Assembly (NCBI RefSeq): GCF_902459615.1
Contig: NZ_CABPSA010000001.1
Span: 434,001-498,000 of the forward strand
Direction: 5' to 3'
Length of the DNA stretch: 64,000 nucleotides
Source of the DNA: Pandoraea commovens
GTDB taxonomy: Bacteria > Pseudomonadota > Gammaproteobacteria > Burkholderiales > Burkholderiaceae
Each line of letters begins with the position of its first letter. The stretch's first letter is position 1. Positions 27,604 to 35,890 of the stretch are shown here, piece by piece. The position numbers were made by a program, and so were the translations under genes. The notes beneath the pieces were generated by a model, which saw only the letters and a list, made by a program, of their open reading frames with translations, did no database searches and was not told the origin of the DNA.

Positions 27604-28932
27604 ATGTCCAATCAAGTCACTCCCTCCCGCGCTTCGCGGGGTACTTTCCCCGCCTATCAGGCGGGCGCAGGCTGGAACGCGCTGCTGCCGTCTCGCGTGC
27701 CCCACACGCAAGCGCCGGTCGCGCGCAACTTCGACGTCATCGTCATCGGTGCGGGCTTCACCGGGTTGGCGGCGGCACGTCGCGTTGCGGAACTTCGCCC
27801 GGACGCTACGGTGCTCGTGATCGACGCCACCACCGTCGGCAACGGGTCCGCAGGACGCAACTCGGGTTTTCTCATCAACCTGCCCCATAACACCGGCATG
27901 GGCGGACACGGCAGCCCGGTCGAGGTCGCGCGCAAGCAGATCCGCCTGTACGACCTCGGTCTGAAATGGCTGCATGAACTCGTGACGACGTATGACATCG
28001 ATTGCGGATGGAACCCGGTCGGCAAGTACCATGCGGCCGCCACGCCCGACGGCGAGCAACGTCTGCGCGACACGCTCGCGCAATACCGCGAATGGGGAGT
28101 GACGTACCGTGAGTTGTCGCGCGACGCCCTGCGCAGCGAGATCGGCACCAGCTATTACGGCTACGGCTACCACTCGGACAACAACGTCTTCGTGCAACCG
28201 GCCGCCCTCGTGCGCGGGCTCGCCGACAGCCTGCCCGCGAATGTCCAACTCTGGGAAAACGAGCCGGTGGTGTCGCTCGACGGCACCGGCCCCTTCACGG
28301 TGACGACGGCGACGACACAACTGCGCGCAGGGCAAGTCATCGTCGCCAACAACGGCTTTGCCAGCAAACTGGGACTAGCGCGCGATCGCGTCTTCACGAT
28401 CTACACGTACGCGGCGATGACTCCCGCGCTGTCCGCCGACGAACTCGCCAAGCTCGGCCCGGCGGCCGAATGGGGCGTGATCCCGGCGAACCGTTTGGGG
28501 ACAACGTTGCGCAAAACGCTCGGCGGCCGTTTCGTCGTGCGTAGCGCCTACTCGTACGAGAAGGAGCGTCCGCTGGGCGACGTCAACGCCATGCTGACCG
28601 ACGCCTATCAGCGCCGTTATCCGCAGATGGCCTCGCACAAGTTCGAACATGTGTGGGGCGGTGTGACGGCGCTCACTCGCAACGGCGCGCTGTACTTCGG
28701 TGAGATCCGGCAAGGCCTGTTCGCTTCGCTCGGTTGTAACGGCGCGGGCGTGCTCAAGGGCAGCATGTTCGGCAAGCTGCTCGGCGAGATGGCCTGCGGC
28801 CAGCAGTCACCAGAACTGGCAGACGCGCTGGGCTTCGAGCGCCCGACGTGGTTGCCGCCCGAACCAATCCGACGTGTTGCCATCGTCTCCGCGATCCAGT
28901 ATCAGAAGCATCGCGCGGGGCTGGAGCGATAA
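27604..28932 (+). CDS. FAD-dependent oxidoreductase of the DAO family (amine/amino-acid oxidase-like)
   Basis: 442 residues. FDVIVIGAGFTGLAAARRVAELRPDATVLVIDA (from residue 43) is the FAD-binding Rossmann motif, and GNGSAGRNSGFLINLPHN is the second FAD contact typical of PuuB/OrdL-like gamma-glutamylputrescine and sarcosine-type oxidases. The C-terminus contains HVWGGVTALTRNGALYFGEI and GCNGAGVLKGSMFGKLLGEM. The substrate is probably a secondary or primary amine brought in by the ABC importer encoded immediately upstream (49-base gap). The exact reaction is not known. Confidence 0.87.
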   Translation: MSNQVTPSRASRGTFPAYQAGAGWNALLPSRVPHTQAPVARNFDVIVIGAGFTGLAAARRVAELRPDATVLVIDATTVGNGSAGRNSGFLINLPHNTGMGGHGSPVEVARKQIRLYDLGLKWLHELVTTYDIDCGWNPVGKYHAAATPDGEQRLRDTLAQYREWGVTYRELSRDALRSEIGTSYYGYGYHSDNNVFVQPAALVRGLADSLPANVQLWENEPVVSLDGTGPFTVTTATTQLRAGQVIVANNGFASKLGLARDRVFTIYTYAAMTPALSADELAKLGPAAEWGVIPANRLGTTLRKTLGGRFVVRSAYSYEKERPLGDVNAMLTDAYQRRYPQMASHKFEHVWGGVTALTRNGALYFGEIRQGLFASLGCNGAGVLKGSMFGKLLGEMACGQQSPELADALGFERPTWLPPEPIRRVAIVSAIQYQKHRAGLER

Positions 28933-29076
28933 GGCCACACCTCTTGCCTCCGTCCACGGCGGTCACAGTGGCAGCGGCAGCGCAGCAGATCGGTGCGCGC
29001 CGCCGCCGTAACGCGCTGTGCAGGTCGGATGGGACCTCGCTAAAATGTCCGTCTTCCCGTTCACGCCTGCCACGTC

Positions 29077-29493
29077 ATGACAAACCATCGCTCTCAGCTC
29101 TCGTCCGCATTGGTTCAGGAAGTCATCGACGCTCACGTCGCCATCGAACAGTGGCTGAGCGGCCGCGCGGCCCCCTCGGCGCTCGAACCGCTGCTGGCCC
29201 GATTCTCATCGGCGTTTTCAATGATCGCGCTCTCCGGCGCTCGTGTGAATCGCGCCGCGCTCGACGCGCTGTTCGGACAGGGACATGGCAAGCGGCCCGG
29301 ATTGCGAATCGTCGTCGACGAGGTCGACACAATCGCAGAATCGCCGACAGGAGGTGTCGTGGCGTACCGCGAAACGCAAACCGACGGTGAAGGTCTCACG
29401 ACGGTGCGCCGCTCCACGGCAGTGTTCGAACGCGAGACCGACGGACATATCGTTTGGCGTCACCTGCACGAAACACCGGCCAACGCTGATTGA
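29077..29493 (+). CDS. Small NTF2-like (DUF4440-type) protein
   Basis: 138 residues without signal peptide or membrane helix. The layout (helix-rich start AHVAIEQWLSGRAAPSALEPLLARFSSAFSMIALSGARVNRAALDALFGQGHGKRPGLRIVVDEV followed by beta-strands and ending FERETDGHIVWRHLHET) resembles SnoaL/DUF4440 proteins. Function is unknown. The ribosome site is weak. It precedes a YciI-like gene by 85 bases. Confidence 0.65.
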   Translation: MTNHRSQLSSALVQEVIDAHVAIEQWLSGRAAPSALEPLLARFSSAFSMIALSGARVNRAALDALFGQGHGKRPGLRIVVDEVDTIAESPTGGVVAYRETQTDGEGLTTVRRSTAVFERETDGHIVWRHLHETPANAD

Positions 29494-29578
29494 TCGATGT
29501 GCCGTACGCGTCGGCAGGCAAATTGCTACACTGCCTTTCAAGCGGCAATCGCCGTATTTTCCTGACGGGGCCACCCTG

Positions 29579-29866
29579 ATGTACATCGTTGAACTGACCT
29601 ACATTCAACCGCTGAATGCCATCGATGCGCAGTTGCAGGCGCATCGCGCGTTTCTCTCCACGCAGTACGAGCGCGGGATCTTCATCGCCTCCGGACCGAA
29701 GGAGCCGCGCAACGGTGGCGTCTTCATCGTCTCCGGTAAGGTTTCGCGTGACGAACTCGACGCACTCATCGAGCAAGACCCGTTCCGCATTCACGGTCTT
29801 GCCGACTATCGCGTCACCGTCTTCGATCCGGTCAAGTTCCATCCGCAGATCGCCGATCTGCTCTGA
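29579..29866 (+). CDS. YciI-family protein
   Basis: 95 residues from ATG 29579. MYIVELTYIQPLNAIDAQLQAHRAFLSTQYERGIFIASGPKEPRNGGVFIVSGKVSRDELDALIEQDPFRIHGLADYRVTVFDPVKFHP fits the YciI/YCII dimeric alpha-beta barrel (conserved His in AHRAF, Asp-Pro-F before the last strand). Family members are small cytoplasmic proteins with possible dehydrochlorinase- or isomerase-like activity. No pathway is indicated here. Confidence 0.82.
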   Translation: MYIVELTYIQPLNAIDAQLQAHRAFLSTQYERGIFIASGPKEPRNGGVFIVSGKVSRDELDALIEQDPFRIHGLADYRVTVFDPVKFHPQIADLL

Positions 29867-29880
29867 GCGGCATCGACCAC

Positions 29881-29930
29881 CGGCCCGCGCTTTCGCGACT
29901 CCTCAAGGGGTTCTCGCATCGCGCGGGCCG
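29881..29930. terminator. Long stem between convergent yciI-like and SDR genes
   Basis: CGGCCCGCGC (29881-29890) and GCGCGGGCCG (29921-29930) pair perfectly over 10 bp around a 30-base insert that can itself fold. It is placed to end transcription from both sides, though T-runs are poor. Confidence 0.6.
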
Positions 29931-29951
29931 ATTGGACGCCCGTCGTCCGCC

Positions 29952-30785
29952 TCAACTATCCGTCGAGAGCGTGACCGTCTCCCATTGGCTGAACTCGTAT
30001 TCCAATGCCGTGAGATTTTCCCGAACGAGTCTGAGCGCATCGCTACCGAGCAAGAGGTGCGCAGGCGGATGAGCCGAGTCGATGGCGGCGAGCATGGCGC
30101 GCGCAGCCTTCACCGGGTCCCCAAGCTGCTTCCCGCTCTTCTCCTCACGAGCGCGACGCACCGGATCGAAACTAGCGTCGTAGTCCGGGATCGAGCGCGG
30201 GGTACGCGCCATCGAACGTCCCGCCCAGTCTGTTCGGAAAGACCCGGGCGCGACTGCCGTCACGGCAATGCCGAACGGCTTGACTTCTTTGCCCAGACTC
30301 GACGAAATCCCCTCTAGCGCGAACTTGCTGCCACAGTAGTACGTGATGCCCGGCATGGTGATATGCCCGCCCATCGACGTGATGTTCAGAATATGGCCGC
30401 GACGGCGCTTACGCATGAACGGCAATACGGCCTTCATCATCGCCACTGCGCCGAAAACGTTGACGTCGAACTGACGTCGCACCTCCGACAGCGGCGATTC
30501 TTCCATGATGCCCTCGTGTCCGTAGCCCGCATTGTTGATGAGGACGTCGACCGGACCGACGTTGGCTTCGATCTCCGCCACTACACCGTCGATCGCATCG
30601 AAGTCGGTGACGTCGAGCAAACGACCGAATGCCAAAGTCGGCGAGAGCGACTCGAAGTCGCGCTTCGCCTGCTCGCTGCGCACCGTTCCCACCACCTTGT
30701 GCCCCGCCGCCAGCGCCTCTTGTGCCAGCGCCCGACCAAAGCCGCTGCTCACGCCCGTAATGAGCAAGATCTTTCCTGATGACAT
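29952..30785 (-). CDS. Short-chain dehydrogenase/reductase
   Basis: 277 residues from the ATG at 30785 (GGGAGAGG upstream). ILLITGVSSGFGRALAQEALAAG is the NAD(P)-binding TGxxxGxG motif; LINNAGYGHEG and YYCGSKFALEG (YxxxK catalytic pair) are the other SDR hallmarks. The C-terminus (LLGSDALRLVRENLTALEYEFSQWE) is typical of the oxidoreductase group often found divergent from AraC regulators. The substrate is unknown. It is divergent from the AraC gene, which probably controls it. Confidence 0.9.
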   Translation of the reverse strand: MSSGKILLITGVSSGFGRALAQEALAAGHKVVGTVRSEQAKRDFESLSPTLAFGRLLDVTDFDAIDGVVAEIEANVGPVDVLINNAGYGHEGIMEESPLSEVRRQFDVNVFGAVAMMKAVLPFMRKRRRGHILNITSMGGHITMPGITYYCGSKFALEGISSSLGKEVKPFGIAVTAVAPGSFRTDWAGRSMARTPRSIPDYDASFDPVRRAREEKSGKQLGDPVKAARAMLAAIDSAHPPAHLLLGSDALRLVRENLTALEYEFSQWETVTLSTDS

Positions 30786-30879
30786 CGTTACCTCTCCCAA
30801 ACGTTAATCGATGGGTGCATACTAGTCTCATTGAAATGGACGTTTAAGTTAAAATTGACTTATTTTCTTGCCTAAAACT

Positions 30880-31851
30880 ATGAAACCGAAGATATCTGCG
30901 CGGAAGGCGCCAGCGGCGGGCACAGACGTACGCTCGCGCACGATTGCCCTGTTGGGTGACCTCGCGCCTGCCGAAGGTTACAACCTGACTGCACTGCCCA
31001 GCGTCCGTATCCTGCGCTCCGACCGCACGCTATCGCGCACGCCGGTGCTGTACGACCCTGGCATCGTGATCGTGTGTCAGGGGCGCAAGCGTGGATATTT
31101 CGGTGAGCGGTTGTACGAGTACGACGAAGACCACTATCTGGCCGTTTCCGTCCCCGTCCCTTTCAGCATGGAGACGGACGCGACGCGCGAGCGGCCGTTG
31201 CTGGCGCTCTATCTGCATCTGGATTTCACACTGGCCGCAGAACTCGCGGCGCAGATCGACCGGGAAGGCATTGCCGTGCGTGAAGCCGCGCCGCAAAGCA
31301 TGATGTCCACGCCGATGGACGCACGGATGCAAACGTCCGTACTCCGTTTTCTCGAAGCCATGAGCGAACCGCTTGAAGCCGCCGTCCTTGGACACGGTCT
31401 GCTGCGTGAACTCTACTTCCGGGTACTCACAGGGGCACAAGGCGGCGCGATGCGCGAGGCGCTTTCGATGCGGGGCCAGTTCGGCCGGATTGGGCGGTCG
31501 CTGCGGTTGATTCATGCCGGTTACGCCCAGCCGCTCGACGTAACGCAGCTCGCAGACGAGGCAGGCATGAGCGTGCCGAGCTTCCACAGTCACTTCAAGA
31601 CGATTACGCAGGTCTCGCCGATGCAATACGTCAAGTCGACACGCCTGCATCAGGCACGGCTGTTGATGGTGCGTCAGGACCTCACTGCCGAGGCGGCAAG
31701 CCATGCCGTCGGTTACACGAGCCCGTCTCAATTCAGCCGGGAATTCAAGCGGCTATTCGGTCTGACACCCGCCGCCGAAACAAAACGCATGCGCGAGAGC
31801 TTCGCGCTTCCCGAGGCGTTCGCCGATGGGATCTATGTGTCGTCCCACTGA
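30880..31851 (+). CDS. AraC-family transcriptional regulator
   Basis: 323 residues from ATG 30880. The N-terminal half is an AraC_N (type I) effector domain (VLYDPGIVIVCQGRKRGYFGERLYEYDEDHYLAVSVPVPFSMET). The C-terminal pair of helix-turn-helices is QLADEAGMSVPSFHSHFKTITQVSPMQYVKSTRLHQARLLM and ASHAVGYTSPSQFSREFKRLFGLTPA. The 94-base divergent gap with the SDR gene is A/T-rich and carries AAACGT/ACGTTT repeats at 30799-30804 and 30840-30845. Activation of the SDR gene is inferred. Confidence 0.92.
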   Translation: MKPKISARKAPAAGTDVRSRTIALLGDLAPAEGYNLTALPSVRILRSDRTLSRTPVLYDPGIVIVCQGRKRGYFGERLYEYDEDHYLAVSVPVPFSMETDATRERPLLALYLHLDFTLAAELAAQIDREGIAVREAAPQSMMSTPMDARMQTSVLRFLEAMSEPLEAAVLGHGLLRELYFRVLTGAQGGAMREALSMRGQFGRIGRSLRLIHAGYAQPLDVTQLADEAGMSVPSFHSHFKTITQVSPMQYVKSTRLHQARLLMVRQDLTAEAASHAVGYTSPSQFSREFKRLFGLTPAAETKRMRESFALPEAFADGIYVSSH

Positions 31852-31978
31852 GGCTATGGCGACGCCACCAAAACAAAACGGGCTGAGATCTGCGCAAGAC
31901 AGAACCCACCCCGTTTCAAACCGGCAAGCCGCTCGGCAATGCCAGGCATGTGCGCCCGGCATCGCCTATCGATGCGCT

Positions 31979-32212
31979 TCATGCACCCTTGTACAGCGTC
32001 ATGTTCAGGTGGTCGATCTGTCCCGAGGCTTCGGCGCTCTTCAGTTGCGCCTGCACTTGCGCCGTGCTGAGCGTCGGACCGTTGTCCGGCGTCCAGTGAG
32101 CGGCAGACAGCGAGTTGCCGGTGCTCGTCAGGATTTCATCGGTGCCTGCGGCGTAAGCGACACCAGCGGTGCCGAGGGTAGCGAGCGAAACTGCGATCAG
32201 AAGGGCTTTCAT
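31979..32212 (-). CDS. Small exported protein, DUF4148-like
   Basis: 77 residues from ATG 32212, with GGAG eight bases upstream. The N-terminus (MKALLIAVSLATLGTAGVAYA) is a signal peptide; the mature part of about 56 residues contains LSTAQVQAQLKSAEASGQIDHLN, resembling the short helix of DUF4148 proteins common in Burkholderiaceae periplasm. Function is unknown. It lies 189 bases downstream of the histidine kinase gene on the same strand. Confidence 0.7.
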   Translation of the reverse strand: MKALLIAVSLATLGTAGVAYAAGTDEILTSTGNSLSAAHWTPDNGPTLSTAQVQAQLKSAEASGQIDHLNMTLYKGA

Positions 32213-32401
32213 GGTGTAACTCCAGAGGATGTAAAGGTTAGGTAACGCGCGGTGTGTTTCTGTTGCGCCGCCGTTGAAACCATTAGACCTCTCGGAGGTA
32301 TCTGGCATTTGTCCGATACAGCGCCCAGTGCAATCGTAAGTACCTGCAACGCTGCCAGACACACTGCGATACAAAGCCGCTACGGAATTCGTCGTTCCGG
32401 C

Positions 32402-33739
32402 TTATGCCTTGAGCGACAAGCGCGCCTCCAAACCACCGCCATCGCGATTGCGCAATGTGAGCGTCGCGTCCATCGCCTGCGCAAGCTGACGCGCAATCGC
32501 CAGCCCCAATCCCGTGCCGCCGGTGTGACGGTTACGCGACGTCTCCACCCGCACGAACGGCGCGAAGACGGCTTCAAGCATGTCCTCCGGAATGCCCGGA
32601 CCACGATCGGTCACGATCACGTCGATCCCTCCGGCACGCCGCGTTACGTCAAGATGTGCCTCACTGCCGTACTTGAGCGCGTTGTCCACGAGGTTTCCCA
32701 CAATGCGCCGCAACGCCTGCGGACGCGTCACAATCGGCTGTCCCACCTGCCCGGTCAGCGTGACGGGCGAACCCGCATCCACATAGTCGCAGACAAGACT
32801 ATCCAGCAGCGAATCGAGATCCACCTTGCAAGGCGCTTCTGACGCACCGTGTAACGTCCTGGCGTACGTCACCCCTTCCTTGACCAGCGACTCCATCTCC
32901 TTCAGATCCTGTTGCAGACGCACCGCCGAGGTTTCGTCTTCCATCGTGTCGACACGCAGGCGCATACGCGTGATCGGCGTCTGCAAGTCGTGGGAGATGG
33001 CCGCGAGAATTTGCATGCGCTCGGTCATGTAGCCGCCGATGCGATCCTGCATCGCATTGAACGCCCGCGCGGCACGCGCCACTTCCGACGGTCCGTCTTC
33101 GCTCAGACGCTCCGCCCGCAAGTCCGGCCCCAACGTATCGGCGGCCTTCGCCAGCGCATTCAGCGGACGCGTCGCGACACGCACCGCCAGCCAGCAGCAC
33201 CCGGCAATCAGCACCAGTTGCAGCACCAGTATCGCAGGGAGCCATCCGGAAAGCGGCAAGGTCGGCGTGGGGAAGACCTCGATGGTCAGCGGCGAGCCAT
33301 CGCTCAGACGCAAGTGCGCCTGAAGCTGATCCGGGTCGCCGGGCACACTATTGACCGTTACGGGATACGACACACCGATGGAATCTTCGATGACGCGTGC
33401 GACCTGCGCGGCGGCACCCGCATCGGGCTTGCCACCTGCCGCACCGGTGCCAAGTTCGAAGCGATAGCTGCGACGCGCCAGACGCGGCAACCACTGTGCC
33501 CGCTCGGCGGCGGGCAAATGATCGAGCAACGCGACGGAACTGGCAACTTCGCTCTCGATGTACACGCTCATCATGTTGGACGTCACTCGATTGCGCTCGG
33601 TCATGGTGAGCCAGAACGAGAGCGCCTGCGCGAGCGCCAGCCCCACGAAGAGGATGAGTGCGAGCCGCGCGAACAGCGAGCGCGGCCAGTGCCATTGGAA
33701 CGCCCCGGTAGCGGGGCCTTGTGTCAGGGTTGGAGTCAT
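32402..33739 (-). CDS. Sensor histidine kinase, EnvZ-type
   Basis: 445 residues. Membrane segments near 22-45 and 165-185 flank a periplasmic domain of about 120 residues. A HAMP region follows (RPLNALAKAADTLGPDLRAERLSEDGPSEVARAARAFNAMQDRI). The phospho-acceptor is H250 in AAISHDLQTPITRMRLR. The ATPase domain has the N-box LVDNALKYG, DRGPGIP and GTGLGLAIARQLA. Its ATG overlaps the response-regulator stop by four bases, so the pair is co-translated. The signal is unknown; the lack of Cys or metal motifs in the sensor domain gives no hint. Confidence 0.93.
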   Translation of the reverse strand: MTPTLTQGPATGAFQWHWPRSLFARLALILFVGLALAQALSFWLTMTERNRVTSNMMSVYIESEVASSVALLDHLPAAERAQWLPRLARRSYRFELGTGAAGGKPDAGAAAQVARVIEDSIGVSYPVTVNSVPGDPDQLQAHLRLSDGSPLTIEVFPTPTLPLSGWLPAILVLQLVLIAGCCWLAVRVATRPLNALAKAADTLGPDLRAERLSEDGPSEVARAARAFNAMQDRIGGYMTERMQILAAISHDLQTPITRMRLRVDTMEDETSAVRLQQDLKEMESLVKEGVTYARTLHGASEAPCKVDLDSLLDSLVCDYVDAGSPVTLTGQVGQPIVTRPQALRRIVGNLVDNALKYGSEAHLDVTRRAGGIDVIVTDRGPGIPEDMLEAVFAPFVRVETSRNRHTGGTGLGLAIARQLAQAMDATLTLRNRDGGGLEARLSLKA

Positions 33740-34476
33740 TCTGGCGCGGCGACGACGGTGACAGCCGAGCAGAACACATAGCCTTCGTTGCGCAGCGTCT
33801 TGATGTAACGAGGCTCACGCGCGCCGTCGCGCAAGCGCTGGCGCAACCGGCTGATGAGCAGATCGATGGACCGGTCGAAGGCGTCGGCCTGTCTGCCCTG
33901 CGTGAGATTGAGCAACTGGTCGCGCGTGAGCACGCGTTGCGGATGATCGAGCAATACGCGCAGCAGGCGATACTCCGCGCCGCTGAGCGCGACCTGCGTG
34001 CCGTCGGTATCGAGCAGGTGACGCGCGGTCGTGTCGAGCTGCCATTCGCCGAAGCCGAGAATCTCGGCCGTTTCCGTGACCTGCATCCCCGGTGGCAGCA
34101 TGCGCGTACGACGCAGCACCGACTTGATGCGTGCCAGAAGCTCACGCACGGCAAAAGGCTTGGCCAGGTAATCGTCCGCGCCCATTTCGAGGCCGACGAT
34201 GCGGTCGGTCTCTTCGCTGCGCGCGGTGAGCATGAGCACCGGCACCGCCCTGAACTTGCCCGCACGAAGCTCGCGGCACAGCACAAGGCCGTCGTCGCCG
34301 GGCAGCATCAGATCGAGCACGATGAGATCGGGCGCGCCGTCGGCCAGCACCGCGCGCATCTCACGTCCATTGGCGGCCACGCTCACACGCATGCCGTTCT
34401 TTTCGAGGTAGTCGGCGAGCAACTCCCGAATCCCGCGATCGTCGTCGACGATCAGCACATGATCGATTTTTTCCAT
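33736..34476 (-). CDS. Response regulator, OmpR/PhoB family
   Basis: 246 residues. The receiver domain has D11/D12, the phospho-acceptor D55 (LIVLDLMLPG) and the conserved Lys in YLAKPF. The C-terminal winged helix is typical (LSGAEYRLLRVLLDHPQRVLTRDQLLNLTQGRQADAFDRSIDLLISRLRQRL and YIKTLRNEGYVF). It is the partner of the kinase at 32402. No Shine-Dalgarno is visible; a perfect TATAAT lies just upstream of the start, so leaderless translation is possible. Confidence 0.93.
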   Translation of the reverse strand: MEKIDHVLIVDDDRGIRELLADYLEKNGMRVSVAANGREMRAVLADGAPDLIVLDLMLPGDDGLVLCRELRAGKFRAVPVLMLTARSEETDRIVGLEMGADDYLAKPFAVRELLARIKSVLRRTRMLPPGMQVTETAEILGFGEWQLDTTARHLLDTDGTQVALSGAEYRLLRVLLDHPQRVLTRDQLLNLTQGRQADAFDRSIDLLISRLRQRLRDGAREPRYIKTLRNEGYVFCSAVTVVAAPE

Positions 34477-34483
34477 GTGAACG

Positions 34484-34489
34484 ATTATA
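34484..34489 (-). promoter_or_regulatory. Consensus -10 hexamer directly before response regulator
   Basis: On the minus strand TATAAT occupies 34489-34484. Transcription would start about 7 bases downstream, essentially at the response-regulator ATG (34476). No good -35 is seen. Confidence 0.5.
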
Positions 34490-34676
34490 GCGACGAGTCC
34501 CCGCGCCCACGGCCGCCGCCAGTGCCCGTCAGATCAGGTGTTTTGCGCGGTCGCGCTCGTTCTGCCTCAGGCATCAGGCGACGGCTCGCAGGCGCGAGAT
34601 CGCATTGCAGCGGATGAACGGCTTCGGTCGTCAGGCCACCCGCCAGAAATGCCAGCAGACTCAGCAGACGCCTCAT
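34485..34676 (-). CDS. Possible small protein (63 residues)
   Basis: MRRLLSLLAFLAGGLTTEAV is a plausible signal peptide or membrane anchor, followed by an Arg/Pro/Gly-rich tail. The ATG overlaps the stop of the GFA gene as ATGA, which suggests translational coupling, and the stop lies eight bases before the response regulator. No family is recognised. It could be a chance frame. Confidence 0.35.
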   Translation of the reverse strand: MRRLLSLLAFLAGGLTTEAVHPLQCDLAPASRRLMPEAERARPRKTPDLTGTGGGRGRGDSSL

Positions 34677-35041
34677 GCATCCTCCACCACGGAGTGCTTC
34701 TGGCCATCGGCGACCGTGTATTCGAGTGCGTACGGGTCCACACCTTCGAGACAACCGATATTGGCGCGCCACATGCCGGGCATCATGCGCGAGGCGTGGA
34801 ACGGGTAAATGCCACAGTGCTTGCAGAAGTAGTGTTTCGCCAGGTGAGTATTGAACTGATAGAGGGTCAGATCGTCCTCGCCGGACAAAATGCGCAAATT
34901 GGCTTCCGGGAAAGGCGGCGTCATCAGTGCCCCCTTACGACGACACAAGCTGCAATTGCAGCGCGCGGCCGGTTCGACCGGCGTGACTACTTCAAATCGG
35001 ACAGCGCCACAGTGGCAGGAACCTTGCAACGTTTCGGACAT
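34673..35041 (-). CDS. GFA-family zinc protein (glutathione-dependent formaldehyde-activating enzyme-like)
   Basis: 122 residues from ATG 35041 (GGGAG upstream). SCHCGAVRFEV, RCNCSLCRRKGALM (C9, C11, C28, C30, C33) and HYFCKHCGIYPFHASR are the zinc-binding Cys motifs of the GFA family, including the CENP-V-type fold. Some members bind glutathione and formaldehyde; most are uncharacterised. It is divergent from the thioredoxin-like lipoprotein gene. Confidence 0.88.
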   Translation of the reverse strand: MSETLQGSCHCGAVRFEVVTPVEPAARCNCSLCRRKGALMTPPFPEANLRILSGEDDLTLYQFNTHLAKHYFCKHCGIYPFHASRMMPGMWRANIGCLEGVDPYALEYTVADGQKHSVVEDA

Positions 35042-35270
35042 GGATCGACTCCCGGATAAGCCCGCGCCGGCGGCACGGTCGTTGAAAGCTTTATATCGCA
35101 ATCGGCCGCGCGTGTTATCCCCGTTTGTATCTCAATGTGTCTGGACGGCACGCCGATACACGACATTGCCGAAATGCAGCCTTTTGCACACATGGCAGAT
35201 ACGCGCGGACAGTGAAATACGGCTACCGACTCACCGAAACCGTTGCACTGTTCACAGGAGAAGAACTGCC

Positions 35271-35801
35271 ATGTTGACGCTACTCAGAAGTGCCTTCGTC
35301 GCCCTCGCCCTCACTGGCCTTACCGCTTGCGCACCGTCGCAGGCTCGTCCGATCTCCGGCGGCACTGCGCCCGAGTTCACCGGCATCGACAACTGGATCA
35401 ACAGTCAGCCGCTCACCCTGTCGCAGTTGCGCGGCAAGGTCGTGCTCGTCGATTTCTGGACGTACTCCTGCATCAACTGCATCCACACCACGCCGTACGT
35501 GAAGCAGTGGTACGAAAAGTATAAGGACAAGGGACTGGTTGTGGTCGGGGTGCACACGCCGGAATACGCCTATGAGCGCGACACCAAGAACGTGCAGGAA
35601 GCCGTACGCCGCGCAGGCATCACGTACCCGGTCGCGCAGGACAACCGCTACGCCACGTGGAAGGCCTACGACAACCTCTACTGGCCCGCGTTTTATCTCG
35701 TCGACAAGTCGGGCAAGATCGTCTACACCCACTTCGGCGAAGGCGATTACGACAAGACGGAAGCGGCCATCAAGGCACAGTTGGCGGCGCAACCGTCGTA
35801 A
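35271..35801 (+). CDS. Thioredoxin-like lipoprotein
   Basis: 176 residues from ATG 35271 with AGGAGAAG about eight bases upstream. MLTLLRSAFVALALTGLTAC is a lipoprotein signal with lipidated C20. A TlpA/DipZ-type thioredoxin domain follows with LVDFWTYSCINCIHTTPYVKQWY, whose C67-x-x-C70 is the redox pair, and WPAFYLVDKSGKIVYTHFGEGDYDKTEAAI near the end. It is probably membrane-anchored and acts in the periplasm on disulfides. A strong hairpin terminator follows. Confidence 0.9.
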   Translation: MLTLLRSAFVALALTGLTACAPSQARPISGGTAPEFTGIDNWINSQPLTLSQLRGKVVLVDFWTYSCINCIHTTPYVKQWYEKYKDKGLVVVGVHTPEYAYERDTKNVQEAVRRAGITYPVAQDNRYATWKAYDNLYWPAFYLVDKSGKIVYTHFGEGDYDKTEAAIKAQLAAQPS

Positions 35802-35842
35802 ATCGAACGTAAAAGAGCCAAATCCGTAAGCGCAAACCCTTC

Positions 35843-35880
35843 AGTGGCGAGACAGTAGACAGCTCTCGCCACTTTCTTAT
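35843..35880 (+). terminator. Rho-independent terminator after thioredoxin gene
   Basis: AGTGGCGAGA (35843-35852) and TCTCGCCACT (35864-35873) pair perfectly over 10 bp with an 11-base loop, followed by TTCTTAT. Its T-rich tail ends only about 10 bases before the next start codon. Confidence 0.85.
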
Positions 35881-35890
35881 GGAGGGTTGT

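Noticed and set aside
34890-35270. N-terminal extension of the thioredoxin-like gene
   Set aside because: The extension runs through the divergent GFA gene and its promoter; the ATG at 35271 has a good ribosome site and starts a lipoprotein signal.
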